A stretch of DNA of 5,507 nucleotides from Pseudomonadota bacterium (GTDB lineage Bacteria; Pseudomonadota; Alphaproteobacteria; Rhizobiales; Rhizobiaceae). This document shows, piece after piece, positions 1 to 5,126 of this stretch (its first letter is position 1; every line of letters starts with the position of its first letter). A program made the translations under genes and the position numbers. Where the stretch lies: contig JAEYXI010000555.1 of NCBI GenBank assembly GCA_023428515.1, positions 1 through 5,507 on the forward strand, written 5' to 3'. The notes beneath the pieces were generated by a model that saw nothing but the letters and a program-made list of their open reading frames with translations, ran no database searches and was not told where the DNA came from.

Positions 1-227
1 GCTATGAACTGCGCCTCGGTGATGCCGGACTTCCAGAGTTCGAAGGCGCGCTCGTGGTTGCGCGTGATCTTCTTGGCGATGTCGCGCTGCACGCCATGCG
101 AGATGCCGAGCGCCCGGTCGATCCGGATGCCGTAGCGCTTCATGCCCTCCCGGTTCTCCTCCGACCCGAGGCCGCGCAGATGCGCGATGACCTCGTCGGC
201 GGTGGAGGCGGGCGAGAGTTCGGCCAT
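1..227 (-). CDS. DNA alkylation repair protein, AlkD-like (N-terminal part; runs off the window)
   Basis: Only the first 75 codons plus two bases are present; the 3' part lies beyond position 1. The translation begins MAELSPASTADEVIAHLRGL and contains MKRYGIRIDRALGIS (29-43), then an Arg/Lys-rich helix with IAKKITRNHERAFELWKSGI (50-69). This pattern is typical of the amino end of the AlkD/AlkC-like HEAT-repeat family (COG4912), usually about 230 residues. Characterised family members are cytosolic DNA glycosylases that remove N3- and N7-alkylated purines without flipping the base. The catalytic and DNA-binding residues lie further on, so activity cannot be judged here. The ATG at 227-225 follows the TAG of the upstream dehydrogenase (231-229) after a single base, and no good Shine-Dalgarno precedes it, so translation is probably coupled. 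The family call rests on recalled sequence pattern. Confidence 0.8.
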   Translation of the reverse strand, partial: MAELSPASTADEVIAHLRGLGSEENREGMKRYGIRIDRALGISHGVQRDIAKKITRNHERAFELWKSGITEAQFI

Positions 228-228
228 G

Positions 229-1098
229 CTATTTTTCGAGGCGCGCCAGGAGAGAAGACGTATCCCAACGGCTCCCGCCGATCTGCTGCACTTCCTTGTA
301 GAACTGGTCGACGAGCGCCGTCACAGGCAGCCGGGCGCCGTTGCGGTCGGCCTCTTCGAGAACGATGCCGAGGTCCTTGCGCATCCAGTCGACGGCAAAG
401 CCGAAATCGTACTTGCCAGCGATCATGGTCTTGTGGCGGTTCTCCATCTGCCATGAGCCGGCGGCGCCCTTGGAGATCACCTCGACCACCTTTTCGAGGT
501 CGAGCCCGGCCTTGCGGCCGAAATGCAATCCCTCAGCCAGCCCCTGCACGAGACCGGCGATGGCGATCTGGTTGATCATCTTGGTAAGCTGGCCGGCGCC
601 CGCCGGCCCCATCAGGCCGACCATTCTCGCATAGGCGTCGATCACGGGCTTGGCCTTGTCGAAGGTCTGCTGGTCGCCGCCGACCATGACGGTCAGCACG
701 CCGTTCTCAGCTCCGGCCTGTCCGCCGGAAACAGGCGCGTCGAGCGCTGCGAAGCCGCCGGCCTCAGCCTTTTCAGCGAGTTCCCGCGCGACCTCGGCGG
801 ACGCCGTCGTGTTGTCGATATAGATCGCACCCTTCTTCATCGACTGGAAGCAGCCGTCGGGGGCGGTGGTGACGGAACGCAGGTCGTCGTCGTTGCCGAC
901 GCAGGTGAAGACGAAGTCCTTGCCCTCGGCTGCCTCGGCGGGCGTTTTGGCGAAGGCGCCGCCATGCTCGGCGGCCCACTTCTCGGCCTTGGCGGTGGTT
1001 CGGTTGTAGACGGTGACGTCGTGGCCGCCCTTCTTCTTCAGATGTCCGGCCATGGGGTAGCCCATCACGCCAAGTCCGAGGAACGCAACCGATGCCAT
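229..1098 (-). CDS. NAD(P)-dependent beta-hydroxyacid dehydrogenase (3-hydroxyisobutyrate dehydrogenase / GarR / GLYR-like)
   Basis: This is a complete 289-residue cytosolic oxidoreductase, the normal family length. The N-terminal Rossmann domain opens with GLGVMG (8-13), the dinucleotide loop. The second strand ends in YNRT (31-34); an Asn-Arg here instead of an acidic residue usually goes with NADP(H) preference, as in glyoxylate/succinic-semialdehyde reductases. The substrate loop DAPVSGGQAGAENG is at 120-133. The catalytic Lys is K173 in GQLTKMINQ (169-177), with N176 three residues on. The helical C-terminal domain carries KDLGIVLEEA (241-250). The family interconverts 3-hydroxyisobutyrate, tartronate semialdehyde, glyoxylate or similar small substrates; sequence alone does not choose between them. 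An AGGA at 1108-1111, nine bases before the ATG, supports the start. The gene lies 63 bp after the permease stop, so read-through from the transporter is likely. Annotation as mmsB would be unjustified because no valine-catabolism genes are visible. Confidence 0.9.
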   Translation of the reverse strand: MASVAFLGLGVMGYPMAGHLKKKGGHDVTVYNRTTAKAEKWAAEHGGAFAKTPAEAAEGKDFVFTCVGNDDDLRSVTTAPDGCFQSMKKGAIYIDNTTASAEVARELAEKAEAGGFAALDAPVSGGQAGAENGVLTVMVGGDQQTFDKAKPVIDAYARMVGLMGPAGAGQLTKMINQIAIAGLVQGLAEGLHFGRKAGLDLEKVVEVISKGAAGSWQMENRHKTMIAGKYDFGFAVDWMRKDLGIVLEEADRNGARLPVTALVDQFYKEVQQIGGSRWDTSSLLARLEK

Positions 1099-1161
1099 TT
1101 TCGTGAATCCTTTCAGTCCGGTGATCCGGCTTCCTTAGCGCAAAGCTTCAACGGATTGGAG

Positions 1162-1986
1162 TCAGCGGTGCAGATGAATGGTGATGCGCCGCTCGATCCA
1201 CTCGATGCCGTTGCGCAGAGCCTCGACCAGCGCCAGGTAGATGACCGCGGCCCAGATATAGGACTGGAAGTCGAAGCTGCGGGAATAGGCGAGCCGTGTC
1301 TCGCCCATCAGGTCGGCGACGGTGATCAGCGCCACAACGGCAGAGCCCTTGATCAACAGGATCACTTCGTTGCCGTAAGGCCTGAGCGCCACGATCAGCG
1401 CCTGCGGCAGGACCACCTTCCACAGCGTCTGCAGTTTATGCAGGCCGAGGGAGGCGGCGCCTTCCCATTGTCCGCGCGGAACGCTTCGTATCGCGCCGCG
1501 CAGGATTTCGGCTTGGTAGGCGGAGGTGTTCAGCGTGAATGCCAGGATCGCGCAGTACCAGGCCTCGCGGAAGAACGACCAGAGTCCGATCGCTTCCAGT
1601 TGCGGCCTGAAGGAGCCGACGCCGTAGTAGATCAGGAATGTCTGCGCCAGGAGCGGCGTGCCGCGGAAGAAGTAGACGTAGCCGTAGCCGAGTGCCGACA
1701 GGATCCTGTTCTTCGACATACGCGCGTAGGCGACCGGCAGCGACACGATCGCCCCGAGGATCGTCGAGACGGCCACCAGCGACATGGTCACCTTGAGGCC
1801 GGAGATATAGGTGGGGATGTATTTCTCGAACCAGGCGGCGTTCCAGACGGCCGCCAGATAGGCCAGCATGCCGATGCCCGCCAGGATCCACAGGCCGACC
1901 AGCAGATAGCCGATGACGCGCTGGCGCGGCCAACCGCGCGGCGGCGCTGGCGGAGCCAGTTCGACGGCAGCCTGGCTGGTGCTCAT
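1162..1986 (-). CDS. Polar amino acid ABC transporter permease, HisM-like
   Basis: This is a 274-residue inner-membrane subunit of a HAAT/PAAT-type amino acid importer (BPD_transp_1, His/Glu/Gln/Arg permease subfamily). A Pro/Ala-rich cytoplasmic tail (8-20) precedes about six hydrophobic segments, roughly 25-49, 60-86, 100-122, 142-157, 195-225 and 242-258. Family marks are FRGTPLLAQ (107-115), the EAA coupling loop that docks on the ATPase (EGAASLGLHKLQ to LPQ, 175-195), and LIKGSAVVALITVADL (211-226). The start ATG sits inside the stop of the preceding permease gene (ATGA, 1983-1986), with a GGGAG about eight bases before it, so the two permeases are translationally coupled and presumably form a heterodimer. 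It is somewhat longer than typical HisM (about 238 residues), mainly at the N-terminus. Substrate specificity comes mostly from the binding protein and cannot be read here. Confidence 0.93.
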   Translation of the reverse strand: MSTSQAAVELAPPAPPRGWPRQRVIGYLLVGLWILAGIGMLAYLAAVWNAAWFEKYIPTYISGLKVTMSLVAVSTILGAIVSLPVAYARMSKNRILSALGYGYVYFFRGTPLLAQTFLIYYGVGSFRPQLEAIGLWSFFREAWYCAILAFTLNTSAYQAEILRGAIRSVPRGQWEGAASLGLHKLQTLWKVVLPQALIVALRPYGNEVILLIKGSAVVALITVADLMGETRLAYSRSFDFQSYIWAAVIYLALVEALRNGIEWIERRITIHLHR

Positions 1987-2696
1987 CGCGCCGGCTCCCG
2001 CTCACCGACGGATCGCTCTATCTTGTTGATGCCGAACGAAGAAATGATCGTCAGCGCAAGGTAGATCAGGATCGCGAAGCTGTAGAAGACAAAAGGCTCG
2101 CGCTCGACACGCGCGGCCACGCCCGTCCAGCGTAGTATGTCGTTAAGGCCGATCGCCGAGACGAGCGCGGTATCCTTGAGCAGGATGAGCCACAGGTTGG
2201 CGAGGCCGGGCAGCGCGATGCGTATCAACTGCGGCAGCACGACCAGCCGCATTGTTTGACCGTTGGTCAGGCCGATCGCGTAGCCGCCTTCGTATTGTCC
2301 GCGGGGAATGGCGCGGAAGGCCGACAGGAACACCTCGCTGACATAGGCCGAGAAGACCACGCCGAGGGCCACCATGCCGGAAATGAAGCTGTTTATGTCG
2401 ACCGTCGCGCCCGGCTGGATCGTCCGTATCAGCGCCTGGATGCCGATCTGCGCGCCGTAGTAGACCAGGAAAAGTGTGACGAGTTCCGGCAGCCCGCGGA
2501 AGATGGTCGTATAGATGTTTCCTGCCAGTCTGAGCGACGGTTCGCTGGATTGCTTGGCGACGGCAACGAAAAAGCCGATCAGCAGTCCGAAGGGCAGGGT
2601 CGCCGCGGCCAGCGAGACGGTGACGAAGACACCGTAGGCGATTTCGTCGAGCCATCCTTCAGAGCCCCAACTCAGCAGAGTCCAGATGCTCTTCAT
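1983..2696 (-). CDS. Polar amino acid ABC transporter permease, HisQ-like
   Basis: This is a 237-residue inner-membrane permease, the partner of the HisM-like protein encoded just downstream. About five hydrophobic segments are visible, at roughly 19-47, 68-90, 104-127, 157-182 and 203-222. The signature RGLPELVTLFLVYYG is at 67-81, the EAA ATPase-docking loop EGGYAIGLTNGQT to LPQ at 136-156, and LLKDTALVSAIGLNDIL at 172-188. The length is close to HisQ (about 228). The gene overlaps the next by ATGA. Its own ribosome site is poor: the nearest GGAG (2709-2712) is 12 bases upstream of the ATG and lies against the foot of a hairpin. This fits lower expression than the binding protein, which is the usual stoichiometry of these importers. 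The ATPase subunit that would power the pair is not encoded in this window. Confidence 0.93.
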   Translation of the reverse strand: MKSIWTLLSWGSEGWLDEIAYGVFVTVSLAAATLPFGLLIGFFVAVAKQSSEPSLRLAGNIYTTIFRGLPELVTLFLVYYGAQIGIQALIRTIQPGATVDINSFISGMVALGVVFSAYVSEVFLSAFRAIPRGQYEGGYAIGLTNGQTMRLVVLPQLIRIALPGLANLWLILLKDTALVSAIGLNDILRWTGVAARVEREPFVFYSFAILIYLALTIISSFGINKIERSVGEREPAR

Positions 2697-2710
2697 CGGG
2701 CTGGGCGGCT

Positions 2711-2735
2711 CCGTTTTCGGCTTCAGCCAAAACGG
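2711..2735 (-). repeat. Second hairpin in the binding protein-permease spacer
   Basis: CCGTTTT (2711-2717) pairs with AAAACGG (2729-2735), and inside it GGC (2719-2721) pairs with GCC (2726-2728) around a TTCA tetraloop, with one bulged base at 2718. That gives a 10-bp stem. It shares bases 2734-2735 with the neighbouring GC-rich hairpin, so the two can stack or compete for those two pairs. It ends 14 bases before the HisQ-like ATG, close to the only candidate Shine-Dalgarno (2709-2712), and could reduce ribosome access. The function is inferred only. Confidence 0.55.
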
Positions 2736-2765
2736 GAGGCGGACACTCCTAGGCGACCGCCTCCC
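2734..2765 (-). terminator. GC-rich hairpin after the binding-protein gene: leaky terminator or mRNA-stabilising element
   Basis: A perfect 9-bp inverted repeat (GGGAGGCGG / CCGCCTCCC, 2734-2742 with 2757-2765) flanks a 14-base loop containing the palindrome CCTAGG. It starts eight bases after the TGA of the binding-protein gene. On the transcribed strand it is followed by G and four T, so it resembles an intrinsic terminator with a short U-tract. Because permease genes follow in the same direction with no obvious promoter in the 77-bp gap, partial termination or protection of the upstream mRNA from 3' decay is likelier than a full stop. The structure is seen directly; the role is inferred from similar elements after hisJ- and malE-type genes. 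Confidence 0.6.
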
Positions 2766-2773
2766 AGGTCAAA

Positions 2774-3772
2774 TCAGCTTTCGGCGCCGTAGACGTCGAA
2801 GCTGAAGTATTTGTCGTTGATTTCCTTGTATTTCCCGTTTGCGCGGATCGCCTTGATGGCCTCATTGAACTTGTTGACCAGATCGGTCTCGCCCTTGCGC
2901 ACGGCGATGCCGGCGCCTGGACCGAAGATCTCGACGGGCTGCGGAGAGGGCTGGCCGATGATCTTGCAGCAGGCGCCGTCGGGGGTCTTCAGCCATTCCT
3001 CGAGGACGCTGATGTCGTCCTCCACGGCGTCGACACGGCCGTTGGCGAGGTCGAGCAGGAACTCCTGGCTGGACGGATAGCCCTTGATGGTCGAGTCCGT
3101 ATAGGTCTGCGAGGCGTAGTTGAAGTGGGTGGTCGAGGTTGCGACGCCGATCGTCCTGCCCGCAAGGTCCTCCTTCTTTAGGCTGGCCGGGATCGTTGAG
3201 TCCTTGGGGCCCGCGATCGCCGAAGGCGTGTTGTAGTACTTGTTGGTGAAGTCGACCTTCTCGGCGCGTTCCGGCGTGATCGACATCGATGCGATGATCG
3301 CGTCGAACTTGCCGGCCTGCAGCGCAGGGATGATGCCGTCCCAATCCTGCGTGACGAACTCGCAGGTCACCTTCATCTCGGCGCAGAGCGCGTTGGCGAT
3401 GTCGATGTCGAAGCCTTCGAGCTTGCCGTCGGGGGTCAGGTTGTTGAAGGGCGGGTAGGCGCCTTCGGTACCGATCTTCAGTGCTGTCTGCGACGTGCCC
3501 GGAGCTGCCGGCGCGGCGCCTTGCGTATCTGGAGCTGGCGTGGCCGGCGCGGGTTCGGCTGGGGCCGGTGCTGGCTCTGCCGGCGCGGCAGGCGCCGGAG
3601 CGGCCTCGGTCGCGGGAGCCGGTGCGGGTTCGGCAGGTGCGGGTGCAGGCTCAGCCGGTGCGGCAGGAGCGGGCGCCGGCTCGGCGGCTTTTTCTTCCTG
3701 CGAGCAGGCGGCGAGCGTCAGCGCAAGTGCTGCGGCCGATGCAGCCAGCGTCAGGCGTTTCATCGTAAACAT
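2774..3772 (-). CDS. Amino acid ABC transporter substrate-binding lipoprotein with an Ala/Pro/Glu tether
   Basis: From the ATG at 3772 the protein has 332 residues. MFTMKRL plus a hydrophobic stretch ends in the lipobox LAAC (20-23), so C23 should be lipidated and the protein anchored to the membrane. Residues 29-93 are an Ala/Pro/Glu-rich low-complexity tether. Residues 97-328 form an SBP_bac_3 (HisJ/LAO/ArtJ-like) domain that captures polar or basic amino acids. By alignment with HisJ from memory, S162, S164 and R169 in SMSITPER and D253 match ligand-contacting residues, and C130/C137 match its disulfide. The end KYFSFDVYG is typical. The frame is open further upstream to 3901, but GAGG at 3782-3785, nine bases before 3772, and the signal peptide favour this start; the ATGs at 3763 and 3787 are alternatives. 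It heads the importer operon, 77 bp before the permeases. The exact ligand is not resolved. Confidence 0.9.
   Translation of the reverse strand: MFTMKRLTLAASAAALALTLAACSQEEKAAEPAPAPAAPAEPAPAPAEPAPAPATEAAPAPAAPAEPAPAPAEPAPATPAPDTQGAAPAAPGTSQTALKIGTEGAYPPFNNLTPDGKLEGFDIDIANALCAEMKVTCEFVTQDWDGIIPALQAGKFDAIIASMSITPERAEKVDFTNKYYNTPSAIAGPKDSTIPASLKKEDLAGRTIGVATSTTHFNYASQTYTDSTIKGYPSSQEFLLDLANGRVDAVEDDISVLEEWLKTPDGACCKIIGQPSPQPVEIFGPGAGIAVRKGETDLVNKFNEAIKAIRANGKYKEINDKYFSFDVYGAES
3542..3676 (-). repeat. In-frame 75-bp-period duplication coding the Ala/Pro/Glu tether
   Basis: Two 60-bp segments, 3617-3676 and 3542-3601, lie 75 bp apart inside the binding-protein gene. They code an identical 20-residue block (residues 33-52 and 58-77, beginning APAPAAPAEP). 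I count 11 base differences between them, all at third codon positions, so 20 of 20 amino acids are kept while 11 of 20 codons differ. The block is a disordered, weakly acidic spacer between the lipid anchor and the folded domain. Confidence 0.85.
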
Positions 3773-3796
3773 TCTAAGACCCCTCATTACGTTCAT

Positions 3797-3836
3797 CCCC
3801 GGCCAAACGCCGGCGACGGGGCTGCGGCCTTGCCGC
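3797..3836 (-). other. GC-rich leader hairpins before the binding-protein gene
   Basis: Two dyads lie upstream of the binding-protein ribosome site. One pairs CCCCGGCC-type sequence 3797-3804 with 3812-3821 (8 bp, with a two-base bulge at 3815-3816). The other pairs GCGGC (3824-3828) with GCCGC (3832-3836) around three bases. If transcription starts near 3841 they form the 5' leader, leaving the GAGG at 3782-3785 just outside. I recognise no riboswitch class. This may simply be stable GC-rich sequence. Confidence 0.4.
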
Positions 3837-3839
3837 GCC

Positions 3840-3874
3840 AGAGGCCGATAATCCGCCTCTTTTTCGAGAAAAAG
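3840..3874. promoter_or_regulatory. Overlapping dyads on the candidate promoter, possible operator
   Basis: AGAGGC (3840-3845) and GCCTCT (3855-3860) form a 6-bp inverted repeat around the proposed -10 element. Immediately next, and sharing two bases, CTTTTTC (3859-3865) and GAAAAAG (3868-3874) form a 7-bp dyad with a two-base centre, covering the proposed spacer and the edge of -35. Such symmetry suits a dimeric repressor, but no regulator gene is in view and chance is not excluded. Confidence 0.3.
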
Positions 3875-3877
3875 CAA
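3848..3877 (-). promoter_or_regulatory. Candidate promoter of the amino acid importer operon
   Basis: Read on the minus strand, TTGCTT (3877-3872) is followed after 18 bases by GATTAT (3853-3848). The matches to sigma-70 consensus are modest: three of six for -35 and four of six for -10. The position is sensible, predicting a start near 3841 and a leader of about 69 bases. A weaker alternative is TTGTCC (3933-3928) with CAATAT (3909-3904), also 18 bases apart. Some promoter is expected in this 206-bp gap because the preceding mob genes belong to another function. Confidence 0.3.
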
Positions 3878-3920
3878 TCCCAAACGATATGAGCCGAACA
3901 AAGATATTGTGTGCTGTCGG

Positions 3921-3945
3921 GCCCTAGGGACAAAATCTGCCCTAG
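3921..3945. repeat. GCCCTAG direct repeat and CTAGGG/CCCTAG inverted repeat downstream of mobB
   Basis: GCCCTAG occurs at 3921-3927 and 3939-3945, 18 bp apart. CTAGGG at 3924-3929 can also pair with CCCTAG at 3940-3945 around ten bases, and CCCTAGGG at 3922-3929 is itself a palindrome. The element lies 33-58 bases after the mobB stop. It lacks a T-tract, so it is a poor intrinsic terminator. A protein-binding site is possible. Confidence 0.4.
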
Positions 3946-3978
3946 CGTTATCGATTTACCAAGCGGCCTGACGTCGAG

Positions 3979-4491
3979 TTACTTTCCGGTCAGCCCGGTA
4001 GCAACCTCGACGAAGTCGGCTATTGCGCCGATGTCATCCAGCCCGAAGACGGGCAGGGCGTTGTCCTGAACAGCATGATCGGCGGCGATCGCCAGGATGG
4101 TGGGATCGCCGGCGCTGAGCGGCGTGGTGTCCTTGGCGGCCGTTCGCCGCGCCTCGATCTTCCTGTGGCTCTCGCGCTTGTAGCCTTCGACGAGCACCAG
4201 GTCGCAAGGGGCCAGCCGCGTCAGCACTTCGTCCAGCGTCGGCTCGTTCTCGCCGCGCAGCTCGTGCATCAGCGCCCAGCGCCGGCCCGATACGATGGCC
4301 ACCTCGCTGGCGCCGGCCTGCCGGTGCCGGAAGCTGTCGGTGCCTTCCTTGTCGATGTCGAAGTCGTGATGCGCGTGCTTGACGGTCGAGACCTTCCAGC
4401 CGCGTCGCGAAAGCTCCGCGACAAGTTTCTCGGTCAGGGTCGTCTTGCCGGAATTCTTCCAGCCGGTGATGCCGAACACGCGCTGCGTCAT
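3979..4491 (-). CDS. mobB: MobB, molybdopterin-guanine dinucleotide biosynthesis adaptor/GTPase
   Basis: This is a complete 170-residue cytosolic P-loop protein, close to the usual MobB length. The Walker A motif is GWKNSGKTT (10-18). The highly characteristic MobB block VKHAHHDFDIDKEGTDSFRH runs from 37 to 56, followed by RQAGASEVAIVS (57-68) and DLVLVEGYKRE (97-107), the Walker B-like strand with the family's VEGYK. MobB binds GTP and assists MobA in attaching GMP to molybdopterin; in E. coli it helps but is not essential. The ATG lies inside the mobA stop (ATGA, 4488-4491), with GAGG nine bases upstream, so it is translationally coupled to mobA. It is the last gene of its operon, followed by a 206-bp gap before the importer genes. 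Confidence 0.95.
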   Translation of the reverse strand: MTQRVFGITGWKNSGKTTLTEKLVAELSRRGWKVSTVKHAHHDFDIDKEGTDSFRHRQAGASEVAIVSGRRWALMHELRGENEPTLDEVLTRLAPCDLVLVEGYKRESHRKIEARRTAAKDTTPLSAGDPTILAIAADHAVQDNALPVFGLDDIGAIADFVEVATGLTGK

Positions 4492-5126
4492 GGCTTTTCG
4501 CCTCGCATGACGGCCTGCGCCTGCGCAAGGTCTTCCGGCGTGTTGACGTTGAAGAAGGGGTCGATTGCCCTGCCTCCAAGCGTTGCCGTCGGGAAGTCAA
4601 CATCGATCGTGTGGTGGCGCTCCAGGAACGCCGCCACGCTGAAAGTGGCGCTTGAGGCCAGGAATTCGCGGAGGTCAGCCTCCAGCGAGACCGGCCACAG
4701 CGCAAAGACGGGATGCCGGCGGCCGCCCGACGACGCGACGGCAATATCCTCCGGATGCCCGGCGACGGCTTCCGTCAGCCTGTCCGTCAGATCAGCCGGG
4801 AAGAACGGCGTATCGCCGGCGACCGTCAGCATCTTGCCGCTGCCTTCCTCTTTCGCCCAGGCCATACCCGAAAGAATGCCGGCGAGCGGCCCGGCCTGTC
4901 CGCCCGGTCCAACGTCCGCAAGCACCGGCTGGCCGTATTCGGCGAAGCGCGCGGGGTCGCCGTTGGCGCTGATCGCGATGGCTCCGACCTGCGGGACGAG
5001 TCGCTCCAGGACGTACGCCAGCATCGGCCGGCCGCCGAGCGGCCGCAGCGGCTTGTCGCCGCCGCCGAGCCTCGTCGCCCGGCCTCCGGCCAGCACCAGC
5101 CCGGCGATGTCGCTTGGGCGCGTCAT
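4488..5126 (-). CDS. mobA: MobA, molybdenum cofactor guanylyltransferase
   Basis: This is a complete 212-residue nucleotidyltransferase, close to E. coli MobA (194) with small insertions. It transfers GMP from GTP to Mo-molybdopterin in the cytosol, giving the guanine dinucleotide cofactor used by DMSO-reductase-family enzymes such as nitrate reductases and formate dehydrogenases. The N-terminal loop LAGGRATRLGGGDKPL (12-27) is the family signature, with K25 at the same position as the E. coli GTP-contacting lysine. GPLAGILSGM (79-88) and AGDTPF (103-108; D105 a likely Mg ligand) follow, and FNVNTPEDL (192-200) is the conserved C-terminal block. The start overlaps the stop of the exporter gene (ATGA, 5123-5126) and GAGG lies seven to ten bases upstream. 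The paired mobB rules out MobA-like CoxI/MocA paralogues as the better label. Confidence 0.95.
   Translation of the reverse strand: MTRPSDIAGLVLAGGRATRLGGGDKPLRPLGGRPMLAYVLERLVPQVGAIAISANGDPARFAEYGQPVLADVGPGGQAGPLAGILSGMAWAKEEGSGKMLTVAGDTPFFPADLTDRLTEAVAGHPEDIAVASSGGRRHPVFALWPVSLEADLREFLASSATFSVAAFLERHHTIDVDFPTATLGGRAIDPFFNVNTPEDLAQAQAVMRGEKP

Noticed and set aside
1118..1129. CCGG-ATCA-CCGG mini-hairpin between the permease and dehydrogenase genes
   Set aside because: Four base pairs with no T-tract in GC-rich DNA is expected by chance, so it is not called as a terminator.
523..2064. A 513-codon plus-strand open frame antisense to the dehydrogenase and permeases
   Set aside because: It overlaps three well-supported genes, crosses gene boundaries, has no recognisable domain and a His/Asp/Gln/Gly-rich composition typical of antisense frames in high-GC DNA.
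3495..3851. Plus-strand frame coding a Gly/Ala-rich silk- or antifreeze-like protein
   Set aside because: It is the complement of the Ala/Pro/Glu tether codons of the binding protein; GCN and CCN codons read backwards give Gly, Ala and Arg.
3773..3901. A longer N-terminus for the binding protein, starting at 3901
   Set aside because: It would bury the lipoprotein signal 46 or more residues inside, and it covers the probable promoter and leader. The start at 3772 has a suitable ribosome site.
3924..3945. Intrinsic terminator for mobB
   Set aside because: The stem is only six base pairs and no T-tract follows on the minus strand.
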